Shown: positions 15,350-36,847 of the stretch, piece by piece
How positions within the stretch are numbered: the stretch's first letter is position 1
How the letters are laid out: each line of letters begins with the position of its first letter
Assembly (NCBI GenBank): GCA_028023455.1
Contig: JAQFVV010000279.1
Coordinates: forward strand, 1,052,001 to 1,116,000
Source of the DNA: Epiperipatus broadwayi
Taxonomy: Eukaryota > Onychophora > Udeonychophora > Euonychophora > Peripatidae
DNA length: 64,000 nucleotides
Reading direction: 5' to 3'
Made by a program: the position numbers and the translations under genes
Notes under the pieces: model-generated
What the model saw: the letters and a program-made list of their open reading frames with translations, nothing else
What the model was told of the DNA's origin: nothing
Databases searched by the model: none

Positions 15350-15700
15350 TGTGTAAATAGACAATTTTATAATGATTATTTTGTGATGCAAACTCATGTT
15401 TTTATAGTTAGCCATGAGTCAAGCGCTTGGAGCGTGTTTATATTATCTTTAAGGATCTAGTCTAGTTGTCTAGATGGGACCCTAGGCTTTAAACCCATTA
15501 TAAATACCACCCATGCAATGTTTCACGTTTCATGCAGCCAGAGAGAGTTATCTAGGTCGGGAAAAGTGACCGTTGGTTTAAGAATTTTATTAAATCTGAT
15601 CTGACTGGGGATATGATTAATATGTAAATATTAATAATATTTACCTTCTTCTTGAGTAACGAAGTCTTGAATATCATATTAAAAATTATTGTCATGTAAT
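15350..15700 (+). mobile_element. Possible solo LTR with TATA box
   Basis: This segment is distinctly GC-richer than its surroundings. It has a plus-strand TATAAATA at 15,499-15,506 (context CCCATTATAAATACC) followed about 25-30 bp downstream by an initiator-like TTTCACGTTTCATGC. Such a promoter without any gene, within ~350 bp beginning TGTGTAAATAG, is what an orphan LTR would look like. No partner LTR, primer site or coding was found, so the assignment is tentative; a MITE is an alternative. Confidence 0.35.
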
Positions 15701-15816
15701 AAGGTAAAAAAAAAAATTAGGCTTAGAATAATTCGTCAAGTTCTTACATGGTTGAATCCTGTTACGATATACATGTAAATTCAAATATTCACACTGATAA
15801 ATGAATTCATAGCTGC

Positions 15817-15829
15817 CAGAATATTATAT

Positions 15830-15865
<36 letters not shown>

Positions 15866-15878
15866 ATATAATATTCTG
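15817..15878. repeat. Perfect palindrome around a (TA)n core
   Basis: CAGAATATTATATCAAT (15,817-15,833) and its exact reverse complement ATTGATATAATATTCTG (15,862-15,878) flank a short TA array. It lies 7 bp left of the gypsy LTR, so it was part of the insertion target. Confidence 0.85.
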
Positions 15879-15885
15879 TATATAT

Positions 15886-18082
<2,197 letters not shown>

Positions 18083-18096
18083 TTTCCCCTTCCCTT
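18083..18096 (-). promoter_or_regulatory. Polypurine tract
   Basis: The minus strand reads AAGGGAAGGGGAAA immediately before the 3' LTR, the standard position and composition for the primer of plus-strand DNA synthesis. Confidence 0.85.
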
Positions 18097-18630
18097 AGGA
18101 AATTTAAAATTTTAATTTAAGTTAAAATTTTAAACACTTACAACTATTTTAGTATATTCTTATAGTTTAATTGCATTTATAGTTGGATTTTATGAAGGGT
18201 TAATTTTTTTTAACTGTTATATCTTCCTAATACTTGGGCTATTTTATTCTTGTGATAATGATCAAAAAAAATAAAAAATAAGGACTTTGATGGGTCAATA
18301 TTTTTTTTTTATAAAAAATAAAAATAAAAAAAAAATAATGTGTTTCCTTCTTGGACCACAAATATATTTACTAGCCTTATTCCTGCTTCTTTAAGACTTA
18401 TGGATTTGAAAAGGACTAAATAAATACTAGAGTATCCATTTATAAATATGAATTGACTCTATGGTTTTAATTATTTTAAGGCATTAAAGAATACCCTCAC
18501 CAAAGCTAATGTTTTTAACTACACTTCTCTTTACATTGATCACTATTATTATTATTATTATTTTATACAACCATATGGTTTACACTGCCCAATTCTTATC
18601 TTGGTATTCACCTCATTTCGTTATAAAACA
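18097..18630. other. Untranslated spacer between pol and the polypurine tract
   Basis: AT-rich, with A/T homopolymer runs near 18,280-18,340. No envelope-like frame was seen on the minus strand. Confidence 0.6.
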
Positions 18631-21600
18631 TTATAAGCAGCCAAAATATGGTTTTAAATTTCGTGAATTGTATGTACCACGAATCTCTCCTTCTTGGTTA
18701 ATCCATAATGCATTTGGACCTGCCCTTTTAATGATAGTATAAGGTCCTTCATATGTATTGAAGAATTTATGGTATTTATTCTCCAATGGTTTGCTGGGAT
18801 GGAAAGTCTTTATCAAAACTTTATCTCTGACTTTAAATTCATAAATACATTTTTTTTTATTTTGACTTCTATTATTTGCCATTCTAACAAGTTGTTTATG
18901 AGCTTGTAAAATATCATTTTCTCCATTTATTTTGGGTTTATTAATAATAGGTTTATATTTTTTAAATAATATAGGTATAATTTGATGAAAGTGTAGTCGG
19001 ATGGGTGAGAATCCTGTAGATTCATTTAAACTCCAATTGATATAGTCTACTAGATGTTTTGTCTGCTTTACCCAACCCTTGTGCTCCTCTTCTAAATAGG
19101 TCCTAAACAAACGTCCAAGCTCCCGCATAATACGTTCGCATGGATTTGATTGTGGATTCCTAATAGAGATTAGCACATGTTTTATTTTTGATATGTCTAC
19201 CCATTTCTTCCATTCCCTAGATAGAAAAGGTGTACCATGATCAGTTAGTATGGTTTTTGGTTTTCCTATCATTGGGAATTGGAGAGTACTCAATACTTTG
19301 ATTGTATGTTTAGTATTGACTTGGGGTATCGGGTAAGCAGCAACATATTTGGAAAAGAGATCATAAGTGACTAATAAATATTTTTGTTTGTTAAATGGAG
19401 GCAAAGGCCCATAATAGTCAATTGCTAAGATCTCGTTTGGTCTTTCTGGAATGATAGAATTAACTGAATTAATATAATTTTGGTTTACTGATTTAGCTCT
19501 TAAGCAAATTAGACAATCTTGGAGTGATTTTAAGATGTCTTTATACATTTTTTGCCAGTAAAACCAATTCTTTAGGGTGTGTTCTGTCTTATGAGCACCA
19601 TAATGCCTGTATAGACAGTGTATGTTTTTTATGAGTGGGTCATGTAAAGACTTTGGTATTATTGTCCTCCACTCATCAACATTATCATTCACTTTATATA
19701 GTAAGACCTGTTGTTCTAATTTAAAATGGTTAAGATCTTTAGGTGCATCCAAAACTTCCTCCCCTAATAAAACTTTTTTAATTGGGTTTAATTCTGGGTC
19801 ATTAAATTGTATATCTTGTAAGTTTTCCAACTCGTTCTCTACATTACTATCATCCATCATATTGACATTTGTAATGTAGGCGTTGTCTACCATCAAATGA
19901 TTTTGTTCTGACCTACATGGATTTCGACTAAGCACATCAGCCACAATATTCTCGGATCCTTTGCAATAATGCACAGTGTAATTAAATTCCTGTAGTAGTA
20001 AACTACATCTAACTAGATGACTATTAGTCAGATAACTATGATTCAGGAATTCAAGGCTTTTGTGATCAGTGATCACTATCACCTCTGATCCGAGTAGCAT
20101 TTGTTGAAATTTTTGGAAAGCCCAGACTATTGCTAGTGCTTCCTTCTCTGTAACCATGTAATTTATTTCTGGACATTTCAAGAGCCGGCTTATAAAGTAG
20201 AGGTCACCTGTGTGGCCATCCTCATGGATTTGGGACAGTGTTACCCCTAATCCAAAACCACTACTATCTGTTTGAACAATGAATGGTTTATTAAAATCAG
20301 GGGAAGCTAACATGGTTAACTCCAAAAACCCTGTTTTAATATTCTCAAATTCACGGTCTTGTTCTTCAGTCCATTTCCAATGTTCATCTTTTCTAATCAA
20401 TTTTAACAACGGTTCCATGTGGTCTGAGAACTTCTGATAGAAACGGTAGTAAAAATTACATAGACCTAAAAATGATCTAATTTGTTTTCAGGTAGATGGT
20501 TTAGGAAAGTTTTGAATGGCAGAGATCTTCTCTGGATGAGGTTTTATCCCATTGCAACCAACAATATGACCTAAGAAGACTACTTGGTTGGAAACTAAAG
20601 TACTCTTCTTGAAGTTAATTTTTATACCTTTCAGAAAACACTCTTTAAAAAATATAGATAAATGTTGAAGGTGTTCTTCAACTGTGGTGGATGCAATAAT
20701 TACATCATCCACATAAATAATTATGATTTATTTTACCTCAGGAGATAAAGTCTTATCTAGACATCTGATTAGACCTGCACCACTATTTATCAATCCAAAT
20801 GGCATCCTATTAAATTGGTATGTAAAACCCTCATAACGGAAAGCAGTATATTGGCGATCTTCTGGATGAAGTTCAATCTGAAAATAGCTGGAGGTTAAAT
20901 TGAAAGTAGAAAATACCTTCTTATTTCCAAATTTCATGAATAAGTCATGTATGGGCGGTGGTATATTTCTGTCTGGGACAGTAATTTTGTTTAGTTGTCT
21001 AGCATCCAAACAAAATCTCATCAACCCATCTTTCTTCTTCACAGTTACTACTGGATTACAGTAAGGTGAAGAGCATTTGGAAATGATTTCCCAATCCAGC
21101 ATTTTATTAATTTGCTTAGATATATCTTCCCGATATTGGTATGGAATAGGATATGATTTAGATTGAAATGGTTGATCATGAATTAATCTAATTCTCTGTT
21201 GAAATCCCTTTATCACTCCTGGTATGTCTGAGAAAATAGAATTAAATTCTCTTATAACAAATCATAATTTTAACATATCATCACTTCCAAGCAAGTTGGA
21301 TTCTGCGAGTTTACTCTCTAAAAGTGTTTCTGAAATGCTACATGTTATAGAGTCAACTTCAATTTGATCATATCTTGGAAGCAATGTCATCTCTAAGACT
21401 TCATCATTAATTTTAACTGTTTTATTACAGAAATCAATTACACAAGTGTTCAAATGTAGGAAGTCTGCCCCTAAAATAACATTATGAATCAAACCATTCA
21501 AAATTAAAAATACATGATAGAGAGTTGTTTGGCTGATTTTAATCTCAACCCAAATTTGTTTTTGGGTTAACTTAGCTTTTCTACTGTTAGCCATGGTAAC

Positions 21601-21783
21601 CTGCATAGATTTCAGTGGTAAAATTTTGATATTAGGATTTATTGCTAAAATCTTTTGGTAAAATGTCTCTGATATCACAGAAATTTGGCTACCAGAATCT
21701 AATAATGCCTTAATCAGCAAGCTCTCAAACAAAACTTCTATCATAGGGCAACTTTGTAAAACAAAATTTGGTGTTTTATCTTA
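18631..21783 (-). pseudogene. pol: Gypsy pol polyprotein (protease, RT, RNase H, integrase) with stops
   Basis: One reading frame runs from about 21,783 to 18,631, broken by only three stops: TGA at 21,262-21,264, TAA at 20,728-20,730 (just before the YVDD box) and TGA at 20,488-20,490. Protease: LLDSGSQISVIS near 21,700, aspartic DSG active site. RT: KKDGLMRFCLDARQLN, QFNRMPFGL, YVDDVII and FLGHIV; motif A reads FSTFNLTSSY, where the catalytic Asp is Asn. RNase H, numbering the last 595-codon segment: D51, E91/E93, D118 and D161. Integrase: zinc-finger ligands around H267-H280 with C302 and C305, catalytic triad D334, D393 and E428, and a GPY motif at 558-560. Products would act in a cytoplasmic particle and the nucleus. 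The stops and the D-to-N change mean this copy is inactive; integrase and RNase H are intact as sequence. Confidence 0.95.
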
Positions 21784-21989
21784 CCATGAACACATCATGT
21801 TAGTGATTTCTCGTGTAAAAGATTGATTCAAGTTCCTCATTGGGTATTTGGTTTCTTGAGGTGAGGAACATTTCCTCAAGTACCCTTTTAGTTTGTTTTA
21901 TGTGAATCTATAGATATATCTTTACTACATCCCGGTTTTGGGAAATTTCTTGGATAATTAGAAGAAGTTATTTTTACTTTATTTAAATT

Positions 21990-23865
21990 ATCACGATTTA
22001 TTTTGGGAGAGGGGTCATAAGGTATATTCCTTTGAGATGTTTTTTTCTTCCAATAATTGTATTTCTATTATTTTTCCTTCTATTATAAAATATTGTATTG
22101 ATTGAAGCTTCCTCCTTTTTTTTATCAGGTAATCTAATTGATAAATTGGTTTGATTCATATCAATACTATTTAAAAGTTCTACTATTTGTTCTATTTTTG
22201 TTATATTGGTACACAATAATGATTATTCTATTTTAAGTGGTAAATTTCTTTTTATTATTCTAATCATTTCGCCTTCACTTAAATGATAAGTATTAAGTGT
22301 TCTTAATTTTGTTATTTGACGGTGAAAGAATTTCGTCAAGGTTTCTCCAGGTGTCTGTTTATACTTATCTTGGAATATTTGGTACAATAAAGCCTCTTGT
22401 TTATCTCTATTCCAAAAATTTTTAATTAATAAGTCTTGATATTCCATATAAGTAGATGGAGTTTGTGATAAAGACTTCCACCGCATCAATGCATCTCCTT
22501 GTAAGTGACTATATGCAACAATCACTTTTTCTCCTTCTGATAAACTATGGTTAACAGAAAAATAAAGATTAAGGCTTCTAATATGTTCTATCAGAGATTC
22601 ATTATGAGATCCTTTGAATATTTTTAACCTAACAAATTGGTTAATTGTACTACTTGGTATTGAATGGTTATATAACTTTTGTTTTTCTAAAACATTCAAC
22701 TGAAAAGTTGAAGTTTGATTTTCATGATTAATCCTATAAGTATTTAAGTTTAACCCTTCTAATTCAAAATTACTAGAATAATTTTCAACTTCAGGCATTA
22801 TATGATACTGAAAATTTGATCTATCACCAGAGTCAATTACTTGTTGTGGATCTTTTTGAATGACTTCCAAATGATTTTCACCATGATTTTGTTCTTGATT
22901 ATAACTATAAGTATTTACATTATTTTCAACCTGATGCATTTCTATAGTTGGTGTTCTTTTACATATCTGCGTTTCAATAACCAAAAATCTACTATCAGTT
23001 GATTCCTTTATTTTATTTACTCTATTCCAAGTTTCAGTAGTATCTTTCCTTAATTTTTCCAATACATTTTTGTCTATATTTGTTTTAATTTCTATTGAAT
23101 TCATTTTATTTTCTAAAGTTTTAAGTTGATGATCAATAGTCTCCAATACATTATTCTGAGATTCTACCTCATTATTATGTTTAGTAGATAGTTGATCTAT
23201 TCTTGCTTGTGTTTGTTGTCTATCTACTTGGATTTCATTCCGTATTTTATTTTGTTCTTCTTTTACTTGATCCCTAAAAATTCCTTAATTTTTATACATT
23301 TCATCGCATTTAACATTTAATCTATCTATTATGTCACCTTGGAACTCACTAAACCATTGTTGACATTTTGAATTATTTTCATCAATTTTATTCTTTAAAT
23401 CATTTAATGCTTGTTTAATTTCTATGTTATCTTTTTTAACATTATCCACATTTAAATTTAATTGTTGGATTTTTGTAGATAGTTTATTTTCAATTCCTGT
23501 TATTTCAATCTTCAAATCATTTTTTAAACTATTAATATTATCATCCAATTTTTTATTCATATTATCAAGTAATTTTTGATTATTACTGTCCATTTTAGTC
23601 ATAAACATTTGTAACATTTGCTGAATTGTATCAACATTAAATGATTGACTAATTCCAATTGTAGATGATTGATTTAAATCTTCATCAATTATATTTTGTG
23701 TTTGAGATAACACTTGATCTAAACTCGGTGTTTGTTGAGGGTTGTAGAACCCCTAGGTGCTTGTACTAATGATGATTGTTCAATAATATTACTATCATCA
23801 TTTAGTTCACTTTGCAAATAATCTTGCATTTGACTAGAGCATTTAATATCTTTGTTTGAAAACAT
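21990..23865 (-). pseudogene. gag: Gypsy gag with stops and a frameshift
   Basis: The start is probably the ATG at 23,865-23,863 (MFSNKDIKCS). The frame ends in TAG near 23,720 but continues in the next frame from about 23,730, indicating a single-base deletion. From 23,713 onward one frame persists, with stops at 23,285-23,287 and about 22,220-22,222. Residues from 23,700 to 22,960 are Gln/Lys/Asn-rich heptad-like coiled coil. The capsid region follows (FKGSHNESLIEHIRSL, then LQGDALMRWKSLSQ, then KFFHRQITKLRTL near 22,640-22,290), matching the retrotransposon gag family. The last part (21,998-22,216) is basic. A zinc knuckle would be expected near 21,870-21,990, but only a corrupted YLRKC-like trace is there. 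Gag would form the particle shell. Pol lies in the +1 frame relative to gag. Confidence 0.88.
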
Positions 23866-24265
23866 TTTCCCACTTCGCAGCATAACAAATTTTAACTTAA
23901 TTCAAATATTACTTAAGTGTATATATATATTTATAACCAAAATATTATATCGTAAAGTTCTCTACCACCCCATGCCATTTATATATACTTATGATGTTTT
24001 AATAATATATGTGTATATTTTTAAACGTCTATGTCTATATAAAACTTTATCCCACTCAACTCTTGTTTAAAACATAATTTAATAATTAGTTATTTAAATA
24101 TTGATCTGTCTAAATCATATTATATATATTACCATTTTTTTTATATTAATCTTGCAATTATAAATACCATATATAATGAATCGAAATTATAGATTCAATG
24201 CCTAAAACGTTGCACACCAAATAAAACGCAGTCTACAGGGTATGAGATTTAATTAATCGAAGCCC
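23866..24265 (-). other. Gypsy leader between primer site and gag
   Basis: About 400 bp of untranslated leader. The 72-codon plus-strand frame here (23,852-24,070) runs antisense to the leader and is not supported. Confidence 0.7.
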
Positions 24266-24283
24266 CTAATGTTTGGGTCGCCA
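24266..24283 (-). promoter_or_regulatory. tRNA primer-binding site
   Basis: Two bases after the 5' LTR the minus strand reads TGGCGACCCAAACATTAG. The TGG start complements a tRNA CCA tail, as expected of a minus-strand DNA primer site. The first eight bases match the tRNA-Arg primer site I recall for mdg1/412-like elements, but the remainder does not obviously fit, so the primer is unassigned. Confidence 0.8.
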
Positions 24284-24285
24284 GA

Positions 24286-26954
<2,669 letters not shown>

Positions 26955-27828
26955 CTTACACTTGTTCGGCGGTTTTGGTATAGCACCATCTTTTGAACAT
27001 AAATAACAAGTGATAGCAGGTTACATGATTAACTTGTTTTTGTTTTTCATAAATGTACCTTTAAAGTTTTCTTGCAATGATATATATTGCAGAGACTTTG
27101 ATTATATGGTGATTCTGAACTGAGATCAGACCCATATAAATATCTGGCTTGCTAGGCTGAGTTTGAAGACTTTACCAGTCTGAAAAATTCACGCTTGCAA
27201 TCTGATAGAAACGTTTTGCATAAACACTTGAGAGTCATTGTTTTAGATCTAGTTTCTATACTCTATCCCCCACTGAGGAGAGCAAACCAGCTTGAAATCA
27301 TCTGATCTGGGGGTGAGCAAATGAAAGAGGTAGTTAATTTCTGACTCTTTTTCGTTTATGTAAAACAAATCTTACACTTGTTCGGCGGTTTTGGTATAGC
27401 GCCATCTTTTGAACATAAATAACAAGTGATAGCAGGTTACGTGATTAACTTGTTTTTGTTTTTCATAAATGTACCTTTAAAGTTTTCTTGCAATGATATA
27501 TATTGCAGAGACTTTGATTATATGGTGATTCTGAACTGAGATCAGACCTATATAAATATCTGGCTTGCTAGGCTGAGTTTGAAGACTTTACCGGTCTGAA
27601 AAATTCACGCTTGCAATCTGATAGAAACGTTTTGCATAAACACTTGAGAGTCAGTGTTTTAGATCTAGTTTCTATACTCTATCCCCCACTGAGGAGAGCA
27701 AACCAGCTTGAAATCAGCTGATCTGGGGGTGAGCAAATGAAAGAGGTAGTTAATTTCTGATTCTTTTTTTGTTTATGTAAAACAAATCTTACACTTGTTC
27801 GGCGGTTTTGGTATAGCGCCATCTTTTG

Positions 27829-27833
<5 letters not shown>
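26955..27833 (+). repeat. Two tandem ~417-bp repeat units plus partial third
   Basis: Units begin CTTACACTTGTTCGGCGG at 26,955, 27,371 and 27,788 (periods 416 and 417 bp); the third is cut off by a TA array at about 27,832. Copies differ at few positions (for example GCGCC against GCACC near the start), so the duplication is recent or homogenised. The units hold no open frame. They could be a satellite, the long termini of a non-autonomous transposon or a retrozyme-like circular-RNA element; I could not find a hammerhead core in them. Confidence 0.9.

Positions 27834-27898
<65 letters not shown>
27832..27898. repeat. (TA)n microsatellite
   Basis: TA array that closes the 417-bp repeat block on the right, so the block has a TA array on each side. 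Confidence 0.95.
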
Positions 27899-27901
<3 letters not shown>

Positions 27902-28110
27902 TGTAACCTTCTCCCTAGACTGCTGTACTATAAATGAATCATATCACATGTTTTAGGCTCCATAATCACTATTGTACCCTAGCTACAACCAATCATCATG
28001 CCATCCACATTGGTCAGCATAATCGCAACTGTAACCTAGCAACAGCCAACCTTCATCTACTAAACAGTCATTTCACATTGGCAAGCACCATAATCGCATC
28101 CGTAACCTAG
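27899..28110. repeat. Imperfect minisatellite with CATAATCGC motif
   Basis: CATAATC(G/A)C followed by a GTA(A/C)CCTAGC-like end recurs at about 27,961, 28,018 and 28,089 with intervals of 57 and 71 bp, indicating a decayed tandem repeat. Confidence 0.55.
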
Positions 28111-31095
28111 CTTCCTAATCTAGCTGGTCATCAACGAATCATACTGCACATTTTAGTGATTAAATTCTCTTATGGAACCTAACATACTCACATGATCAAG
28201 AATATAAGCATGAAGAAACAAAACTGCAAAACTAACGAAATGATTCTTGGATTGAATAAAATTAGCATGAAACTGTCGATCTAAAGAAGATCACAGGGCG
28301 ACTAATAAAGATAAAAACTTCTGGTCAAACCAGCTTTGAAATCCACACAAACAAAATGAGATGAGTTAAATTTGATATTCCGCAACTTAATAAATAACTA
28401 ATAATTGTATCTCTGGAGTGATTATAAAATTAAACTTATGGATGAAATGATAAGTAAATTATGATGTAGATGACTAAATGGATGATAGCAAGAAGTAATA
28501 ATTAAATAGAGGAATGAAATGAGTCTAAGCATGAAGAGAAAAGTGTGAAGATGTATGATAATACTGAATGATTAAGATGATGAGAGAATAAAAATTAATG
28601 GATAGTTGAGATGATAAAAGAATAAAAGTTAATGTATGATTAATCAATTATGATAATGAATTAATGTCACATGAGAATGAATAACTAAAAGAACGATCAA
28701 GATAAAATTGAAGAAAAAGGTTAATGATGGAAACTGAAATCTTAAACTATAAACTAATATGGTATTAACTGATAGAAAATAAGCTAAATAAAAATAGGGA
28801 TTTTAAGCTTGACACAACCAGAATATTATCATGAAGTTAAAACAAACTATACATTTTATACCAAAAAATAATAATTTACATATTAAAGCTTAGCTAACTT
28901 TCATACTACAATGAAAGTAATCTATTTTTAAGTTCAACTATAATAATTAACAAGATATAAACTTTATTACAAACTTAAATTATATCCTAAGTCTTAACAG
29001 CTAATTCTTCTCAGGTTTCATACATTATAAATTGTTATACAACATCTATTTGGATCAGTAAGAGGGATTTTACCACCACCCAAACATAATGCACAAAACA
29101 GCTCTCAATATAATCTCAAATTAAGAACTAAACTTTATAACTAACATAAGCTTTAAAATTTACGACTGGGAATGACTTTTTAATAAATAAATACAATAAC
29201 TTACCAAATTCCTTTTCTTAAATTGTTATAAATCATGTGATCAAGATCAGTAAATGATAGCTTTATGGATTTAACTAAATCAATTAAATCAATATTATGT
29301 TTAGTGTTTAATATATTACTTAAAGCAATCTGTACTCCAAGTTATTAACATCTTAATTATTGTGTGATGATGCATTCGATGTACCAATAAATTATAAGAC
29401 TTACCAAAATTATTATGAAATAGCATAATATAATTAATAGTACCATATTGGTTGATGATGATTTCAATTTATAATCTTCTGATAGTTTGATAGCAATAAC
29501 AATAATAGTGTATAGATGTGGTAAATAGCAATAAGATTACATGCAACTACATAAATTTTTAAATACAACAAACTTTATTTACACTATGTACAAACTTTTA
29601 ATTTATAGATATGGCATGAAATAAAACTAATCTATTAAAACAATTTATGGATGGGACAAATACTTATTATCCCCTTGACCATATACTCAGCAATTGATAT
29701 AACTGGCTTAGAACCTAATATTCACAATATCATTTGTTACACTTTGGAGTATTTTTAAAAATAATATACTAAAACTTATTTAGACTAACTAGCACTTAAA
29801 TTACATAATAGCAGTATATTTATAACTCTAGGATATGCACAATGTTTAAATTTAGAATTCCAATATTATAAAGTATTGCATTATTTCAAAGCCCTATCTT
29901 TTATCAGAATATGATAAGGGCAATTATCACATTCTGTGCAATTACTAACTTATTTAACTTTGAAATGACTAAGTTTAGTGCATTAAATGAAGACCAGACA
30001 TTAAAAGTCAAATACACATAGATCTCATTAAGCATTACCTTTGTCCACAGCTCAACCCTTGAATATGTAACTGATCTTACAATTCTACTGTCACATCATT
30101 ATTTGATGAAGTTGAATCCATTCTGCCAATGTGCCTCTCTTACTTGTACATCTAAATTCTACAATTACAAATAGATTCTATTTTGGTCTGGGTCCATCTG
30201 TACTGGTGATGATCCCACAACATCATAAACACTATTTCAATTAAGAAAACACTATGTTAGATCAGTGTTCCTAGCTTTAACATTGTTTTTATACTTGCTA
30301 TATGATTTTGACCTATTATACCTCACCATACACAGTGGAAAAAACTATCTCTATATTATCATGAGGAATTTTACACTAAAGTAGGTGGCTTTATAAAAAA
30401 ACAACATGACAGTTGCATAATAATATGGCTGATCCTATGACATCTCTATGGGTATACTCATGTGTGAGCTTTTGCCTCATCACAGGAAAAAATAGAATTC
30501 AGACCATGAATATCATTTATCTGAGGATTATTGATAATAATAAGCATTAACTATTACTTTGCCTCTCCCAAAACTTTCCTCTCATGATATCAGCAATAGG
30601 TGACACTCTATCAGCCTATGCTCCAAATTAATATTAACATATGGGATGCCATTTTATTGGAACATCCTATCAACTAAAAACTGTCATTAGTCATTCTCAA
30701 ATTACAGCTAGATAAAACAATACAAACAATAACAGTGGAGATATACATACTCCATTTTACACTAGAACCCTTACGATATCAACAGACCCACCAACATATA
30801 CATGTCAAATAATCATTAATCATTTACAATGACAACTATACTGTTGTTAATTTAGCACTAAAGATCAAACCTATATTTATATTCAAATTGGACCAGTTAA
30901 TTTCTATACAAAATTACAAAAATGAAAAAAAAAATATATATTAAATTTTCTTTTATATCAGAAAATAATTCAGTCATGCCGATATAGATCTTTTTGATAA
31001 AATGTCTGTCCATTTATCTTTTTTTATATACCTTAAAATTAGTTTTAAACCATGAGAGAAGCAAATATTTTCTTTTATCACTCTCTCTAAATAAA

Positions 31096-31097
<2 letters not shown>
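28111..31097. other. AT-rich intergenic DNA
   Basis: No gene detected. 28,440-28,700 is purine-rich with degenerate GATGA units. 29,570-29,600 contains an AT-rich AACAAACTTTATTTACAC motif reminiscent of a retroelement polyadenylation region on the minus strand. 30,030-30,720 is less AT-rich but stop-filled in all frames; it may be an old repeat. Confidence 0.4.

Positions 31098-31151
<54 letters not shown>
31098..31151. repeat. (TA)n microsatellite
   Basis: About 54 bp of TA repeat; the 108-codon minus-strand frame through it (31,014-31,340) has no recognisable domain outside the repeat. Confidence 0.95.
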
Positions 31152-33583
<2,432 letters not shown>

Positions 33584-33587
33584 CATG

Positions 33588-33625
<38 letters not shown>

Positions 33626-33627
33626 CA

Positions 33628-33661
<34 letters not shown>
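33584..33661. repeat. Two adjacent palindromic TA arrays
   Basis: CATGTTA (33,584-33,590) and TAACATG (33,623-33,629) bracket one TA run. TGCATATA at about 33,628 and TATATGCA at about 33,661 bracket the next. Both are perfect palindromes, able to form cruciforms. Confidence 0.8.
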
Positions 33662-33665
<4 letters not shown>

Positions 33666-33978
33666 CACCTATATAAACCATAGCAAATTGTAATAATTTT
33701 ATAGCATTCTAAGTCATCAATATATATATATATATAATTTAAAAATGGAAAATATTAAATCTGAATGAAAAAAATATATCAAAATTTAATTGGATTTTCT
33801 TTTGAACGTCTCTTGAAATTGGCAAAGGAAAAGTTAATTATATTTAATACCATATCTCTCTTTTTTTACTTTCTCTTTTTTGTAACTACTTTCTAAGATG
33901 CTTTTAAACTTTATAAGACTTTTAGTTTTTTTTTATTAAATTTTTTTTTCAAAACTTTAAAATCTCTAGGTCTATTTG

Positions 33979-33981
<3 letters not shown>
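33662..33981. other. AT-rich intergenic DNA
   Basis: Contains a short (TA)n run at about 33,720-33,737; otherwise nothing recognised. Confidence 0.45.
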
Positions 33982-34025
<44 letters not shown>

Positions 34026-34041
34026 ATGTGTGTGTGTGTGT
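33982..34041. repeat. (TA)n/(TG)n compound microsatellite
   Basis: About 39 bp of TA followed by a short TG run (34,024-34,041). Confidence 0.93.
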
Positions 34042-35598
34042 AATAAATTATAATATATATATAGTGTCTGGTAATTCTAAATTGTATGAGATGGTACGTG
34101 AGTAAGTATTTTGATGAAAACAACAAGATAATACATATGCATGAAAATTATTCAAAAATGTCATAGTAATGCGGACATAAAGGAATATTTAGAAAAAATA
34201 CTTTCATTCCTTAAAAAATAACGTTCATAAGAATTGAATGTTAAAAATTATCAAATTGTTGAAGTGTAAAAATGTTTTGGTAATAAAATTATTAAATTAG
34301 GCAAAGACCATTACTTGATTTTTTTTTTGAAATAATATCACTGTACTTGTCAAAACTCTATCAATATTTGGTGAGAAAAGGAATTATTCCAATAATATTT
34401 ATAATCTATAAATAAGAGATTTTAAAAGTAAAATTGGTCTACCTATAAAAGTAATAGACATCTACTGCTATTAGAAGAAATCTTTGTAGAATAGCTGTTG
34501 AGATCTATGGGAATCACCAAGCATAAGTATTTTCAAAAGAATGTTTTATCTCCATTTAACCAAATCAAGAAAAATACATTATTTATTCATGATTTTAAAA
34601 GTCACCTTAATGAAACTTATTTCCACTTAAGATAGTTTTTTTTTTTTTTTTTTAATTTCTTTTTGATTCCGGGGATCAGAAAAAAAGGATGATTTATAAA
34701 GACTTTTAAATGCATGAATTTCTAATTGATTTTTTTAAAACCAAACAAATATATTGTCTGCCATTATCATATGAGAAGCTTGTTTAAATTTTCCTTTTTC
34801 TATCTTTTCTTCTCTTTCCAATATTATTGTATTGCTACTTACATAGTCTGCTACCTTAGACACATCAGATTTTTTCTCTTCATATCATCAGTTGTGTTGT
34901 TGCAAACACTTTTCAATCAGACAATTAGTCTCATCAATATAAGCATCACCTTAAAATTCAATATTCAAGTGTATAATGTTTTAGGCTAGATACCCATGCT
35001 AGTATTTTCACTGCTCAGGCCAACCACACTTGAACAAGAGAGAAGAATAGCATCTCTTGAAATATCACCACAAATATTAACCTGTGTGCTATTATTATAG
35101 GCTGCATGTATTTGGAATATTAGTAATGTTAAATTTTTCTAATGACATATGCAAACCTTTAGGAAAACAATAACTAGATCAAAGATTATTTGAACTATTT
35201 AAACAATATTATTTTAACATTTTATTCATTTAAATATATTGTTTTCAGGATAAATTAATTTTTTGATATTGCTACTTCAGTAAATTTGCATATATTATTA
35301 ATGAAGGTAGCACCATTTTAATTTTAATTTTTGTTAATATGTATATTGAAGAATATGATCTTTCTTTATTTTTCTAAGTGTTAGGATACATAATTATATT
35401 TAAGTATAGAGAGGTAATGAATTCATATTCGCCTAGTTCATAACATATACACACACATTTGTAATATTTTGTCTCGAGTCATAACGTATAAAGAATTATT
35501 TATACATTAGCTTGGATGATCTTTGATAGGAATCTTCATGGGTATTGGTGTATGAATAATTGAAGGTGTTTGTCATAGATATTAATATTTTAATCAAT
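34042..35598. other. AT-rich intergenic DNA
   Basis: The 87-codon plus-strand frame 34,726-34,989 is hydrophobic (Phe/Leu/Ile-rich), as chance frames in T-rich DNA are; no domain or gene context supports it. Nothing else was recognised. Confidence 0.45.
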
Positions 35599-35599
35599 T

Positions 35600-35676
<77 letters not shown>

Positions 35677-35722
35677 CTTTAGCATAATATTTAATAAATA
35701 TATATATATATATATATATATA
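35599..35722. repeat. TA arrays, first one palindromic
   Basis: TATCCAAT (35,599-35,606) and ATTGGATA (35,633-35,640) flank a TA core symmetrically; two further TA runs follow to 35,722. Confidence 0.85.

Positions 35723-36847
<1,125 letters not shown>

Noticed and set aside
19622-19879. 85-codon plus-strand open frame
   Set aside because: It is antisense to the gypsy pol coding region and is a shadow of it.
26955-27833. CRISPR-like array
   Set aside because: The repeats are ~417 bp with no spacers and the genome is plainly eukaryotic.
34726-34989. Hydrophobic 87-codon frame as a small membrane protein
   Set aside because: Phe/Leu/Ile richness is expected from T-rich DNA; no promoter, splice or conservation evidence is available.
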